Assembly (NCBI RefSeq): GCF_021532315.1
Contig: NZ_JAKGAO010000011.1
Location: 1-64,000, forward strand
From: Paenibacillus tarimensis
GTDB taxonomy: Bacteria > Bacillota > Bacilli > Paenibacillales > Paenibacillaceae
Direction: 5' to 3'
DNA: 64,000 nt
Shown: piece after piece, positions 30,370 through 38,485 of the stretch
How positions within the stretch are numbered: the first letter of the stretch is position 1
Layout of the letters: each line of letters opens with the position of its first letter
The notes under the pieces: generated by a model
What the model was told of the DNA's origin: nothing
Database searches by the model: none
Seen by the model: the letters and a program-made list of their open reading frames with translations, nothing else
Position numbers and translations under genes: made by a program

Positions 30370-31326
30370 TTACATTGTAGCTGCCATAATGGCCTTCTGA
30401 GCGTGCAGCCGGTTCTCAGCCTCGTCGAAAATGATAGAATGCTTGCCGTCGATGATACCCTCGCTTACTTCTTCGCCGCGGTGGGCCGGCAGGCAGTGCA
30501 TGAATACGTAATCGTTCTTCGCATAGCGGACCAGCTCCTCGTTGACCTGGTAGTTCGCAAACGCAATTTCCCGTTCCTTCTGCTCGTCTTCCTGGCCCAT
30601 GCTGGCCCATACATCCGTATACAGGACATCCGCCTGAGATGCCGCTTCCTGCGGATCACGAAACACTTCGATCACCGATCCCGTCTGGCTGCCAATCTCC
30701 TTCGCCTGCTTAACCAGCGCTTCGTCCGGCTCGTAGCCCTCCGGAGAAGCGACAGACATATGCATGCCAAGCTTGGCTGCGCCGATGAGCAGGGAGTGAA
30801 CCATATTGTTGCCGTCACCGATATAGGCGATCTTCAGCCCTTCAAGGCGTCCCTTATGCTCAAGCACCGTCTGGTAGTCGGCCAGTACCTGACAGGGATG
30901 CGCATAATCGGTCAGCCCGTTGATTACCGGCACCGTCGCACCGCGTGCCAGCTCGATAACAGTGCGGTGCGCATAGGTGCGGATCATAATGCCGTCCAGG
31001 TAGCGGGACATCGTCTGGGCTGTATCCCATACGGTTTCGCCGCGGCCGAGCTGCAAATCGTTCTTGCTGAGAAACAGCGCGTGGCCGCCTAGCTGGTACA
31101 TCCCTACCTCGAAGGAAACGCGGGTACGCGTGGAGGACTTCTCGAAAATCATGCCAAGGGTCTTGCCCTTCAGCGGCTGATATACTTCGCCTGCCTTCTG
31201 CTTGCGCTTCAATTCAATCGCAAGATCGATCAGATAGCGGATTTCCTCCGGTTTATAATCAGCCAGCGCCAAAAAATCGCGCCCCTTAAGTTTAGCGGCC
31301 ATTTCTTCCTTCACGGTGTTCTGCAC
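30370..31326 (-). CDS. argF: Ornithine carbamoyltransferase
   Basis: Makes citrulline from ornithine and carbamoyl phosphate. About 318 residues, with carbamoyl-phosphate site SSTRTRVSFE, DYAHPCQ block and the ornithine-binding HCLPAHRGEEV. The start is GTG 31326 (MQNTVKEEM), eight bases after AAAGGAG; the longer frame to 31362 lacks a signal. About 135 bp separate it from argD upstream. No terminator or promoter is evident there, but this is the widest gap in the operon. Confidence 0.98.
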   Translation of the reverse strand: MQNTVKEEMAAKLKGRDFLALADYKPEEIRYLIDLAIELKRKQKAGEVYQPLKGKTLGMIFEKSSTRTRVSFEVGMYQLGGHALFLSKNDLQLGRGETVWDTAQTMSRYLDGIMIRTYAHRTVIELARGATVPVINGLTDYAHPCQVLADYQTVLEHKGRLEGLKIAYIGDGNNMVHSLLIGAAKLGMHMSVASPEGYEPDEALVKQAKEIGSQTGSVIEVFRDPQEAASQADVLYTDVWASMGQEDEQKEREIAFANYQVNEELVRYAKNDYVFMHCLPAHRGEEVSEGIIDGKHSIIFDEAENRLHAQKAIMAATM

Positions 31327-31461
31327 ATGGATCACTCCTTTATCGTAAGCCGTGCCGCTCATGCAGCACCAGCATCAATCTGTTCATATGTTCCGTCCGT
31401 CACCCAGGATGAAGCCTGTGCTCAGACAGCCTTCTTGGCTTTTACGTTGTACGTTAACTTC

Positions 31462-32709
31462 CTAGACATGGGAAGCAGCATCCTCTTTTGACAGCAGGCT
31501 GACCAGAACGCCAACCGCCTGATCAATTTCCTCCTGCGTGACCAGCAGGTTCGGCAGCAGCCGAATGACATTGGGCCCCGCTGTTACGACAAGCAGCCCC
31601 TGCTCCCGCGCTTCCGTTACGAGCTCTGAGACCGCCGCTTTGCACTCAATTCCCAGGATCAGTCCCCTGCCGCGGATCTCCTTCACGAACGAGCTGCCTG
31701 ACAGCTGATCCTCAAGCTTCTGACGCAGGTATTCCCCCATCTCCGCTGCACGCTCAGGCAGTCTGGCGTCCACAATTGCTTTCACTGTCGCCTTGACGGC
31801 TGCGCATGCCAGCGGTGTACCGCCAAAGGTGGAGCCGTGGCTGCCCGGCCCAAATGCCGGGGCAAGCTTGCCCTTGGCGAGCATCGCGCCCACCGGGAAG
31901 CCGCTGCCCAGCCCCTTGGCGAGCGTGAAGATGTCCGGCTCTATGCCATAGTGCTCGAACGCGAACAGCTTGCCTGTGCGGCCCATGCCGGTCTGAATCT
32001 CATCTAGGATCAGCAGCAGTCCATGCTCTTCACACAGCGCCGCCACTTCCTTCAGAAATGCAGGATCAACGAGGTTTACCCCGCCCTCCGCCTGGATCAT
32101 CTCCAGCATGACCGCTGCTGTCTGGCTGCTTATTGCTCCTCTGAGCGCTTCCAGATCATGCAGCGGCACGTGCTTGAAGCCGTCCGGCAGCGGCTGGAAC
32201 CCTTCCTTCACCTTATCCTGCCCGGTAGCGGTCAACGTGGCCAATGTACGGCCATGGAAGGACTGCTGGAACGTGATGATCTCATATCTGCCACTCCCCA
32301 GCACCTGCTGCTGATACCGGCGGGCCAGCTTGATCGCCGCTTCATTGGCCTCGGCTCCCGAGTTGCAAAAGAAGACAGCGTCTGCATGACTGTTCGCAGT
32401 CAGCAGCGCAGCGGCCTCTTCCTGTCCCGGAATCCGGAACAGGTTGGACACATGCCACAGCTCATCAAGCTGCTGCACAAGCGCTTCCTTGATTTCCTGG
32501 GGCGCGTGCCCAAGGTTGGTGACTGCCAGCCCGCTCATGAAGTCCAAATATTTATTTCCTTCCTCATCCCACAGCCAGCTGCCCTGACCCTTAACGAGCG
32601 CAACCGGGTTGCGCGCGTAGGTCGGGAACAGCGAGCTTCCAGCCGGGCTGCCCGGGGCCTGCTGACTTCCTGCTCCTGCTGCTTGCTGCATTCCTTTAAC
32701 TTCGCTCAT
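31462..32709 (-). CDS. argD: Acetylornithine aminotransferase
   Basis: PLP-dependent class III aminotransferase converting N-acetylglutamate semialdehyde to N-acetylornithine. About 415 residues; PLP lysine in FTLAKGLGSGFPVGAM, FCNSGAEANEAAIKLAR substrate block, and LILDEIQTGMGRTG Asp region. ATG 32709 has GGAGG nine bases upstream, with a GTG directly before it. It is 21 bp after argB. Confidence 0.97.
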   Translation of the reverse strand: MSEVKGMQQAAGAGSQQAPGSPAGSSLFPTYARNPVALVKGQGSWLWDEEGNKYLDFMSGLAVTNLGHAPQEIKEALVQQLDELWHVSNLFRIPGQEEAAALLTANSHADAVFFCNSGAEANEAAIKLARRYQQQVLGSGRYEIITFQQSFHGRTLATLTATGQDKVKEGFQPLPDGFKHVPLHDLEALRGAISSQTAAVMLEMIQAEGGVNLVDPAFLKEVAALCEEHGLLLILDEIQTGMGRTGKLFAFEHYGIEPDIFTLAKGLGSGFPVGAMLAKGKLAPAFGPGSHGSTFGGTPLACAAVKATVKAIVDARLPERAAEMGEYLRQKLEDQLSGSSFVKEIRGRGLILGIECKAAVSELVTEAREQGLLVVTAGPNVIRLLPNLLVTQEEIDQAVGVLVSLLSKEDAASHV

Positions 32710-32730
32710 CACGTTCCACCTCCGCTTGTT

Positions 32731-33519
32731 TCAGCCCTGCACGATCCGCGTGCCGACTCCGCCCTCTCGTACCGCCTTTGTGAGTACGCCCGGCTCACTG
32801 CCGCTGACAATGACAACCTCGCGCACCCTGCCTGTAATACACTGAACAGCCGCCCGCACCTTCGGAATCATGCCGCCGTAAATATCGCCGCTCTCAATCA
32901 TGGCCTCAATTTCTTCCACCGTTACTACCGGCAGCACCTGCAGCTCACCGTCAATCCTGCGCATGATGCCGGGAACATCGGTCACAACAATCATCCGCTC
33001 AACCCCAAGGTGAGAAGCCACCGCTCCTGCCGCTGTATCCGCGTTAATGTTATACCGCTGTCCAGCATCGTCGATTCCGACCGGCGCAAGCACCGGTATG
33101 TAATCCATCGCCATGATGCCTTCGATGACTTCAGCATTCACACCAGTCACTTCACCAACGAAGCCGATCTCACTGCTGTTCGGCACAGGGCGGGCCTCAA
33201 TCAGCTTGCCGTCAATTCCCGATAAGCCGAGCGCTCTTGCGCCGCTGCCCTGGATTTTGCGGACAATCTCCTTATTAATCGTACCGGCGAGCACCATCTC
33301 AACGACATCAAGCACTGCCTCCGTCGTGACGCGCAGCCCGTTTACGAACCCTGTCTCAATCCCCAGCTTTCCCAGGGTATCGGAGATCGCCGGACCCCCG
33401 CCATGCACGATGACCGGCCGGACCCCGCTTTCCTGCAAGGATTTCAGTTCTTCAAAAAAGCTTGCCGGCAGGGCCGCCAATGTGCTCCCGCCGCATTTCA
33501 TGACAAACCGTTCCTTCAT
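32731..33519 (-). CDS. argB: Acetylglutamate kinase
   Basis: Phosphorylates N-acetylglutamate; the usual control point for arginine feedback in linear pathways, though here argJ makes the pathway cyclic. 262 residues with phosphate-binding KCGGSTLAALP and VIVHGGGPAISDTL near the N-terminus. The second half holds the nucleotide-site block NADTAAGAVASHLG. It lies 18 bp from argJ. Whether it is arginine-sensitive cannot be read from sequence here. Confidence 0.98.
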   Translation of the reverse strand: MKERFVMKCGGSTLAALPASFFEELKSLQESGVRPVIVHGGGPAISDTLGKLGIETGFVNGLRVTTEAVLDVVEMVLAGTINKEIVRKIQGSGARALGLSGIDGKLIEARPVPNSSEIGFVGEVTGVNAEVIEGIMAMDYIPVLAPVGIDDAGQRYNINADTAAGAVASHLGVERMIVVTDVPGIMRRIDGELQVLPVVTVEEIEAMIESGDIYGGMIPKVRAAVQCITGRVREVVIVSGSEPGVLTKAVREGGVGTRIVQG

Positions 33520-33537
33520 AGCCTAACCGTTCCCTTC

Positions 33538-34770
33538 CTAAGTCCGATAAGCGGCATTGATCCGCACGTAATCATAGGTGAGATCGCAGCCCCAGCCCGT
33601 TGCTCTGCCTTCACCCATATGAAGCTCACAGTAGATATGAACCGTATCTCCCTTCAGGTAGGCGAGCGCCTTCTCCTCATCGAACGCCACAGGCCTTGAC
33701 TGCTCAAGCACAACGATGTCGCCAAGGCGGATATCGACAGTCTCCGGGTTAACCGGTTGTCCCGCGCGCCCGATGGCACCGATAATGCGCCCCCAATTCG
33801 CATCCGCCCCGAACATGGCCGACTTCACCAGCGAAGAGCCGATGACCGTTTTGGCAATCGCACGTGCCGACTCATCCGTGATCGCACCGCCAACCTGCAC
33901 CTCGACCAGCTTCGTTGCCCCCTCACCGTCCCGTGCAATCGCCTTCGCGAGAACCTCACACACATATTTCAGCCCCGCGCTGAACGCTTCCCAATCCGGG
34001 TGGCGCTGGGTCAGCTCTTCATTGCCGGCAAGTCCGCTCGCCATAGCCAGCAGCATGTCGTTCGTGCTTGTATCCCCATCTACGGTAATCATGTTGAACG
34101 TCACATCCGTTGCCTGCCGGAGCAGGTAATGAAGTGATTCACTGCCAATGGCCGCATCGGTTGTAACGAAGCCGAGCATGGTCGCCATATTAGGATGAAT
34201 CATCCCGGAGCCCTTCGCTGCACCGGCAATATGGACGGTCTTCCCGTCCACCTCTACCGCTACACAGACGGTCTTCTGCACAAGATCGGTCGTCAGAATC
34301 GCCTGGCAAAAATCATCCGCGCCTTCCTGCGTGCCCATCAGACGCGCCGGCATTTCCTGAATCCCGCTCAGCACCCGGTCCATCTTCAGCAGCTCGCCAA
34401 TGACGCCTGTGGAAGCTACCGCCACCTGATGCGGCTCAACCTGCAGCTGCTCGGCGAACCGGCTGCGCATCGTATAGGCATCCTCTTCACCTTGCTTCCC
34501 CGTACAGGCATTGGCGTTGCCGCTGTTCACGAGAACCGCACGCAGCCGGCCTTCCTGCCCGATACTCTCGCGGGTCACCTGCAGCGGAGCCGCCTGGAAT
34601 ACATTCGTTGTATAAACAGCCGCTGCCGCGGCGGGCACATCACAGACAATAGCCCCAAGATCGTGTCTTGTTGTCTTCTTCAAACCGCAGTGCAGACCGC
34701 CCGCCTTGAAGCCCTTCGGCGTAATGACCGATCCCTCCGGCACCACGTTATATGGCGCTTCAGCTCCCAT
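33538..34770 (-). CDS. argJ: Bifunctional glutamate N-acetyltransferase / ornithine acetyltransferase
   Basis: Recycles the acetyl group from acetylornithine to glutamate. About 410 residues; the proenzyme cleaves itself before the Thr in NMATMLGFVTTDA (near 190), giving alpha and beta chains. GSGMIHPNMAT and DGDTSTNDM blocks are intact. Two starts: ATG 34770 (eleven bases after GGAG) or TTG 34776 (five bases after it). No argA is present in the operon, consistent with ArgJ doing the first and fifth steps. Confidence 0.97.
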   Translation of the reverse strand: MGAEAPYNVVPEGSVITPKGFKAGGLHCGLKKTTRHDLGAIVCDVPAAAAAVYTTNVFQAAPLQVTRESIGQEGRLRAVLVNSGNANACTGKQGEEDAYTMRSRFAEQLQVEPHQVAVASTGVIGELLKMDRVLSGIQEMPARLMGTQEGADDFCQAILTTDLVQKTVCVAVEVDGKTVHIAGAAKGSGMIHPNMATMLGFVTTDAAIGSESLHYLLRQATDVTFNMITVDGDTSTNDMLLAMASGLAGNEELTQRHPDWEAFSAGLKYVCEVLAKAIARDGEGATKLVEVQVGGAITDESARAIAKTVIGSSLVKSAMFGADANWGRIIGAIGRAGQPVNPETVDIRLGDIVVLEQSRPVAFDEEKALAYLKGDTVHIYCELHMGEGRATGWGCDLTYDYVRINAAYRT

Positions 34771-34823
34771 GTTCAATCGAACTCCTTCATGTCCGTAGTT
34801 GGTACGGATACTCCCGCATCCGC

Positions 34824-35873
34824 TTATGGATAGACCGGCACGAACTGCAGGCCCAGCCCCTCTTCCCAGCCCATCATCAGGTTAAGATTCTGGATCGCCT
34901 GGCCAGCCGCGCCTTTGACGAGATTGTCGATGACGGAGATGATCGTAATCCTTCCCGTCCGCTCATCGACCGCAAAGCCGATATCGCAGTAATTTGAGCC
35001 ATACACTTCCTTCGTCCCCGGCCACTGGCCTTCGGGCCGGATGCGCACGAACTGCCTGCCTTCATAATACTCCCGGTATAAACCGATAAAATCCTGCACA
35101 CCCCGACGCCCTGCAATCGATGCATAGATTGTGCTCATAATGCCCCTTGTCATCGGCACGAGATGAGTGGTAAAGGTTACCGTCACCTCCGTACCCGCCA
35201 CACGTGCAAGCACCTGTTCAATCTCAGGAATATGCTGATGCTGGTTTACCTTATAGGCTTTAAAATTCTCATTCAGCTCAGAATAGTGCGTTCCAAGGCT
35301 GGCGCCCCGGCCTGCGCCCGATACGCCCGACTTCGCATCAACAATAATTGACTTCGGGTCAATCCAACCAGCCGCAACGGCCGGAACCAGGCCAAGCAGT
35401 GTCGCTGTCGGGTAGCACCCCGGATTAGAGATCAGCTCCTGGCCCTGCACCTCACTGCCGAACACCTCGGTAAGACCGTATACCGCACGATCAAGGTATG
35501 CTTGCTCTGCAGGTGCTTTCTTATACCATTGTTCATATAAAGCCGGTGATTTCAGCCTGAAATCCCCCGACACGTCGATCACCTTAAGCCCCTGCTCCAG
35601 CAGCTGCGGTACGATTCCAGAGGCTACGCCTGCAGGGGTCGCCAGGAAGACGACATCCGCTTTGGATTTAATTTCAGCAGGGTCTATGCCATCCAAAAGC
35701 TCTGTACGAATTTCCTGCAGATGCGGATAACCTGCCGCGATTGGCTCGCCTGCACTCGATGATGAAATCACCGAAGTAATCGCAACCTGCGGATGCGCCG
35801 CAAGAAGTCGAACTAGCTCCACCCCGCCGTAGCCTGTGGAACCGATAATTGCCGCTCTAACCTTCGAACTCAT
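34824..35873 (-). CDS. argC: N-acetyl-gamma-glutamyl-phosphate reductase
   Basis: NADPH-dependent third step of arginine synthesis. 349 residues: nucleotide-binding GSTGYGGVELVRLL at the N-terminus and catalytic Cys in SNPGCYPTATLLGL near 150. Start at ATG 35873, eight bases after GGGGAG. The frame remains open to 36002, but that part covers the promoter and ARG box. First gene of argCJBDFGH. Confidence 0.98.
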   Translation of the reverse strand: MSSKVRAAIIGSTGYGGVELVRLLAAHPQVAITSVISSSSAGEPIAAGYPHLQEIRTELLDGIDPAEIKSKADVVFLATPAGVASGIVPQLLEQGLKVIDVSGDFRLKSPALYEQWYKKAPAEQAYLDRAVYGLTEVFGSEVQGQELISNPGCYPTATLLGLVPAVAAGWIDPKSIIVDAKSGVSGAGRGASLGTHYSELNENFKAYKVNQHQHIPEIEQVLARVAGTEVTVTFTTHLVPMTRGIMSTIYASIAGRRGVQDFIGLYREYYEGRQFVRIRPEGQWPGTKEVYGSNYCDIGFAVDERTGRITIISVIDNLVKGAAGQAIQNLNLMMGWEEGLGLQFVPVYP

Positions 35874-35965
35874 TGCCCGCTCTCCCCCATCCTGTTGATT
35901 AGCCTCTCTACCAGCTTTCCCGCTATTAAGGGGAATTCCGCCATAAAGATCCGTAGCCATTAATT

Positions 35966-35983
35966 TCTGTATTATTATACATG
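35966..35983 (-). promoter_or_regulatory. ARG box (AhrC/ArgR operator) on the arg promoter
   Basis: Minus strand CATGTATAATAATACAGA matches the 18-bp consensus TNTGNATWWWWATNCANA at every defined position except the first. It contains the -10 hexamer, so the arginine-bound repressor would block polymerase. A second, weaker box (35986-36003, three mismatches) follows after a 2-bp gap and covers the -35. Confidence 0.85.
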
Positions 35984-36002
35984 CCAATTTATATAAATAC
36001 AA
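35974..36002 (-). promoter_or_regulatory. sigma-A promoter of argCJBDFGH
   Basis: Minus strand: TTGTAT (35997-36002), 17-bp spacer, perfect TATAAT (35974-35979), about 100 bp upstream of argC. The leader is too short for a T-box, and none is seen. The -35 lies only about 20 bp after the yitT-family stop codon. Confidence 0.85.
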
Positions 36003-36022
36003 TTGCTTTTTAATAGGACTGC

Positions 36023-36925
36023 CTACCTGACCTGCGGCAGTTGAAAGCCTTCACCGAGCACCTCGGCCGTATCGCTGATAATGACAAAGGCATTCGGATC
36101 TACTGACCGCACCGCCAGCTTAAGCTTCATCACTTCACTTTGGCCGACCACGACCATCAGCACCGTCCGGCTAGCTCCGGTAAAACCGCCATGTGCATCA
36201 AGCTTGGTTAGCCCCCGGTCAAGATCATGCAGGATAGCCTTCGCGATTTCCTCAGACTTCTCGGATATGATAAAAGCCACCTTCGATACCTTCATCCCCG
36301 TCTGCACGACGTCAATTGTCTTGCTGGTGACGAAGAGTCCGATCAGCGCGTAGAGTGCGTTTTCCTGGGATATTACAATGCCAGCCGCTATGATAACCAT
36401 CCCATCAATAAAAGCAAGCGCCAGCCCAAGCTTGATGCCCGTATACCGGTGAACAATCTGCACAGCTGTATCCAATCCGCCTGTCGACCCTCTGCCCCTG
36501 AATACGAGTCCAAGACCCAGTCCCACCCCAATGCCACCATAGAGTGAAGCTAGCAGCGGATTCCCTGTTGGCGGTGTCCAGTGAGCGGTTAGCAGGACGA
36601 ACAACGGCAGCATCAATGTACCGAGCAGCGACTTTAGGGCAAAACGTTTTCCCAGCAGGAGCAGCCCTGCTATGAACAGCGGAATGTTGAGCGCCCACTG
36701 CGTGTAAGCGGGCCGGACGTTAAGCGTCCGCTCTACAAGAATCGAAATACCCGACACGCCTCCAGATGCAATTCCATTAGGAAGTAAAAATAAGTTAAAG
36801 CTGAGTGCCACCACAAACGAACCGGCCAGCATCAAGAAGACGTCCACAGCAGCGGCTAGCCTCGGATGATTCTCCGACATGTTATGCCTTCGCATTCGAT
36901 GCTTGTTAGATTTACCTAGTATCAT
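36023..36925 (-). CDS. YitT family membrane protein (DUF2179 C-terminus)
   Basis: About 300 residues: five or so transmembrane helices in the first 200 residues (FLMLAGSFVVALSFNLFLLPNGIASGG is the family hallmark), then a cytosolic DUF2179 domain of about 80 residues (MKVSKVAFIISEKSEEIAKAIL). The function is not established in the family. ATG 36925 is chosen because GGGAG precedes it by eight bases. ATG 36880, with AAGG six bases upstream, is the alternative. Lies just upstream of the arg promoter with no terminator in the 20-bp gap, so read-through into arg is possible. Confidence 0.92.
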   Translation of the reverse strand: MILGKSNKHRMRRHNMSENHPRLAAAVDVFLMLAGSFVVALSFNLFLLPNGIASGGVSGISILVERTLNVRPAYTQWALNIPLFIAGLLLLGKRFALKSLLGTLMLPLFVLLTAHWTPPTGNPLLASLYGGIGVGLGLGLVFRGRGSTGGLDTAVQIVHRYTGIKLGLALAFIDGMVIIAAGIVISQENALYALIGLFVTSKTIDVVQTGMKVSKVAFIISEKSEEIAKAILHDLDRGLTKLDAHGGFTGASRTVLMVVVGQSEVMKLKLAVRSVDPNAFVIISDTAEVLGEGFQLPQVR

Positions 36926-37161
36926 GTTTAGATCTCCCGTCAACCATTATGTCGTTTAAAATTACCCGAAACAGCAGGCTTTGCACCCACTTATGTACGC
37001 ATCTACTCTTATTGTTACCTATACAGAAAATATATGTGCGTCATCCTGGCACCAAGCAGGCGAGCTTGTTGAAAAAATACCGGCTTCAAACCAGCGTCTG
37101 CCCGCCTCATCTACTATATTAGCCCGCACAGGGCACCGTGCCTGTCGCCCGCCTACAAAAT
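36926..37161. other. Intergenic region upstream of the YitT-family gene
   Basis: About 235 bp between the YitT start and the prfB terminator. It should contain the YitT promoter, but no hexamer pair is convincing. I see no small ORF with a Shine-Dalgarno and no RNA structure worth naming. Confidence 0.4.
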
Positions 37162-37212
37162 AAAGGCCGTCTAGGCAAAGGCTGTATTGACCTTTGCCTG
37201 AACGGCCTTTTT
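37162..37212 (-). terminator. Strong terminator of prfB
   Basis: Minus strand: AAGGCCGT..AGGCAAAGG pairs with CCTTTGCCT..ACGGCCTT (a 17-bp stem with a 2-nt internal mismatch), then TATTTTG. It lies 23 bp after the stop. Confidence 0.9.
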
Positions 37213-37234
37213 GAAACGCTTAGCGCGCCCTAAG

Positions 37235-38342
37235 CTATTCCTGTCTGATCTGGCTCCGGAGATAACCATCAATGAAGGCATCCAGGTCCCCGTCCATGAC
37301 GGCTCCGACATTACCTGTCTCCACCTGGGTTCTGTGATCCTTGACCATGCTGTAAGGGTGGAATACATAGGATCGGATCTGGCTGCCCCAAGCGATATCC
37401 GATTGTTCGCCGCGGATTTCGGCCAGATGCTTCTGCTGCTCCTCGATCTTGCGTTCATAGAGCTTGGATCGAAGCATCTTCATCGCCCGCTCCCGGTTCT
37501 GGATCTGTGAGCGCTCAGTCTGACAGGCCACTACGATCCCGCTAGGCACGTGAGTTATTCGAATAGCGGATTCCGTCTTGTTGACATGCTGTCCGCCCGC
37601 ACCGCTGGAGCGGTACGTATCCACCTTTAGATCCTCAGGCCTTATCTCGATCTCGATATCATCTGAAATTTCCGGCATGACATCACAGGATACGAAGGAG
37701 GTGTGACGGCGTCCTGAGGCGTCAAACGGAGATATCCGCACGAGACGGTGGACCCCTTTCTCCGCTTTAAGGTAACCGTAGGCGTTATAGCCTTTGACCA
37801 TAATGGTCACACTCTTGATCCCCGCTTCATCCCCGGGCAGATAGTCGAGTACTTCCACCTTAAAGCCGCGCTTCTCTGCCCAGCGTGTATACATCCGGTA
37901 CAGCATCTGGCCCCAGTCTTGGGACTCCGTACCGCCTGCTCCCGGATGCAGCTCCAGAATCGCGTTCAGCTTGTCATAAGGCTGATTCAGCAGCAGCTGC
38001 AGCTGGAAATCGCTAACCTTCTGGACGAGCGCTGCTACTCCCTCCACAATGTCACCTTCCAGCGACTCGTCGCCTTCCTCTTCTGCCAGCTCCAGCATCG
38101 TCTCCATGTCTTCCTGCTCGGCGGCCAGCTTCTCGTACTGCTCAACGACCGATTTCACGGCATTCAGCTCAGATATGGTTGCCTGTGCTTTGTCATTGTC
38201 GTCCCAAAAATCCGGCGCCGTCATCTTCTCTTCGTAGTTGGCTATGATCTCCTGCTTGAGATCTAAGTCAAAGAGACCCCCTGAGTTCTTGGAGCCGCTT
38301 TGCCATCTCGCGCAGGTCTTGTTTAACCGATGCGTCTATCAT
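37235..38342 (-). CDS. prfB: Peptide chain release factor 2, expressed by programmed +1 frameshift
   Basis: Recognises UGA and UAA. The zero frame starts at ATG 38342 (GAGGTGA eight bases upstream), encodes 24 residues ([13 protein letters not shown]...LRGSL), and meets an in-frame UGA at 38268-38270. The site AGGGGGTCTCTTTGAC is the classic prfB shift signal: an internal Shine-Dalgarno, then CUU-UGA-C. Skipping the T at 38270 continues as DLDLKQEI to 37235, total 368 aa. GGQ ([12 protein letters not shown]) is present, as is the SPFDASGRR block (37745-37771). The frameshift is the expected autoregulation, not a sequencing fault. Downstream of secA. Confidence 0.97.
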
Positions 38343-38416
38343 GGTTGTCGTCACCTCAAAATAAAATTTGCGGTTGATCCGCTTCTTGCCAGCCGCCGGG
38401 CCCTCATCCCTGCCGG

Positions 38417-38458
38417 GATGAAAAGGGCGCACACGCGGCAGGAACCGCCCGTGTCAGA
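38417..38458 (-). terminator. Possible terminator after secA
   Basis: Minus strand: ACACGGGCGG ... CCGCGTGT and an overlapping GGGCG/CGCCC arm are followed by CTTTTC. The stem is interrupted and the T-run short. Secondary pairing with CATCCC/GGGATG just beyond complicates the picture. Confidence 0.35.
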
Positions 38459-38485
38459 TCTGCTGCGCGAGCGGTTCCCAGTTTA

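Noticed and set aside
31327-31461. Internal promoter or attenuator between argD and argF
   Set aside because: The gap is wide for this operon, but no hexamer pair or stem with T-run could be found.
35874-35973. Possible T-box or attenuator in the argC leader
   Set aside because: Leader is only about 100 nt, with no specifier loop, T-box sequence or terminator hairpin; the ARG box already explains control.
38224-38270. Frameshift in prfB as a sequencing error or pseudogene
   Set aside because: The sequence at the break is the exact programmed frameshift signal, and both flanks encode conserved RF2.
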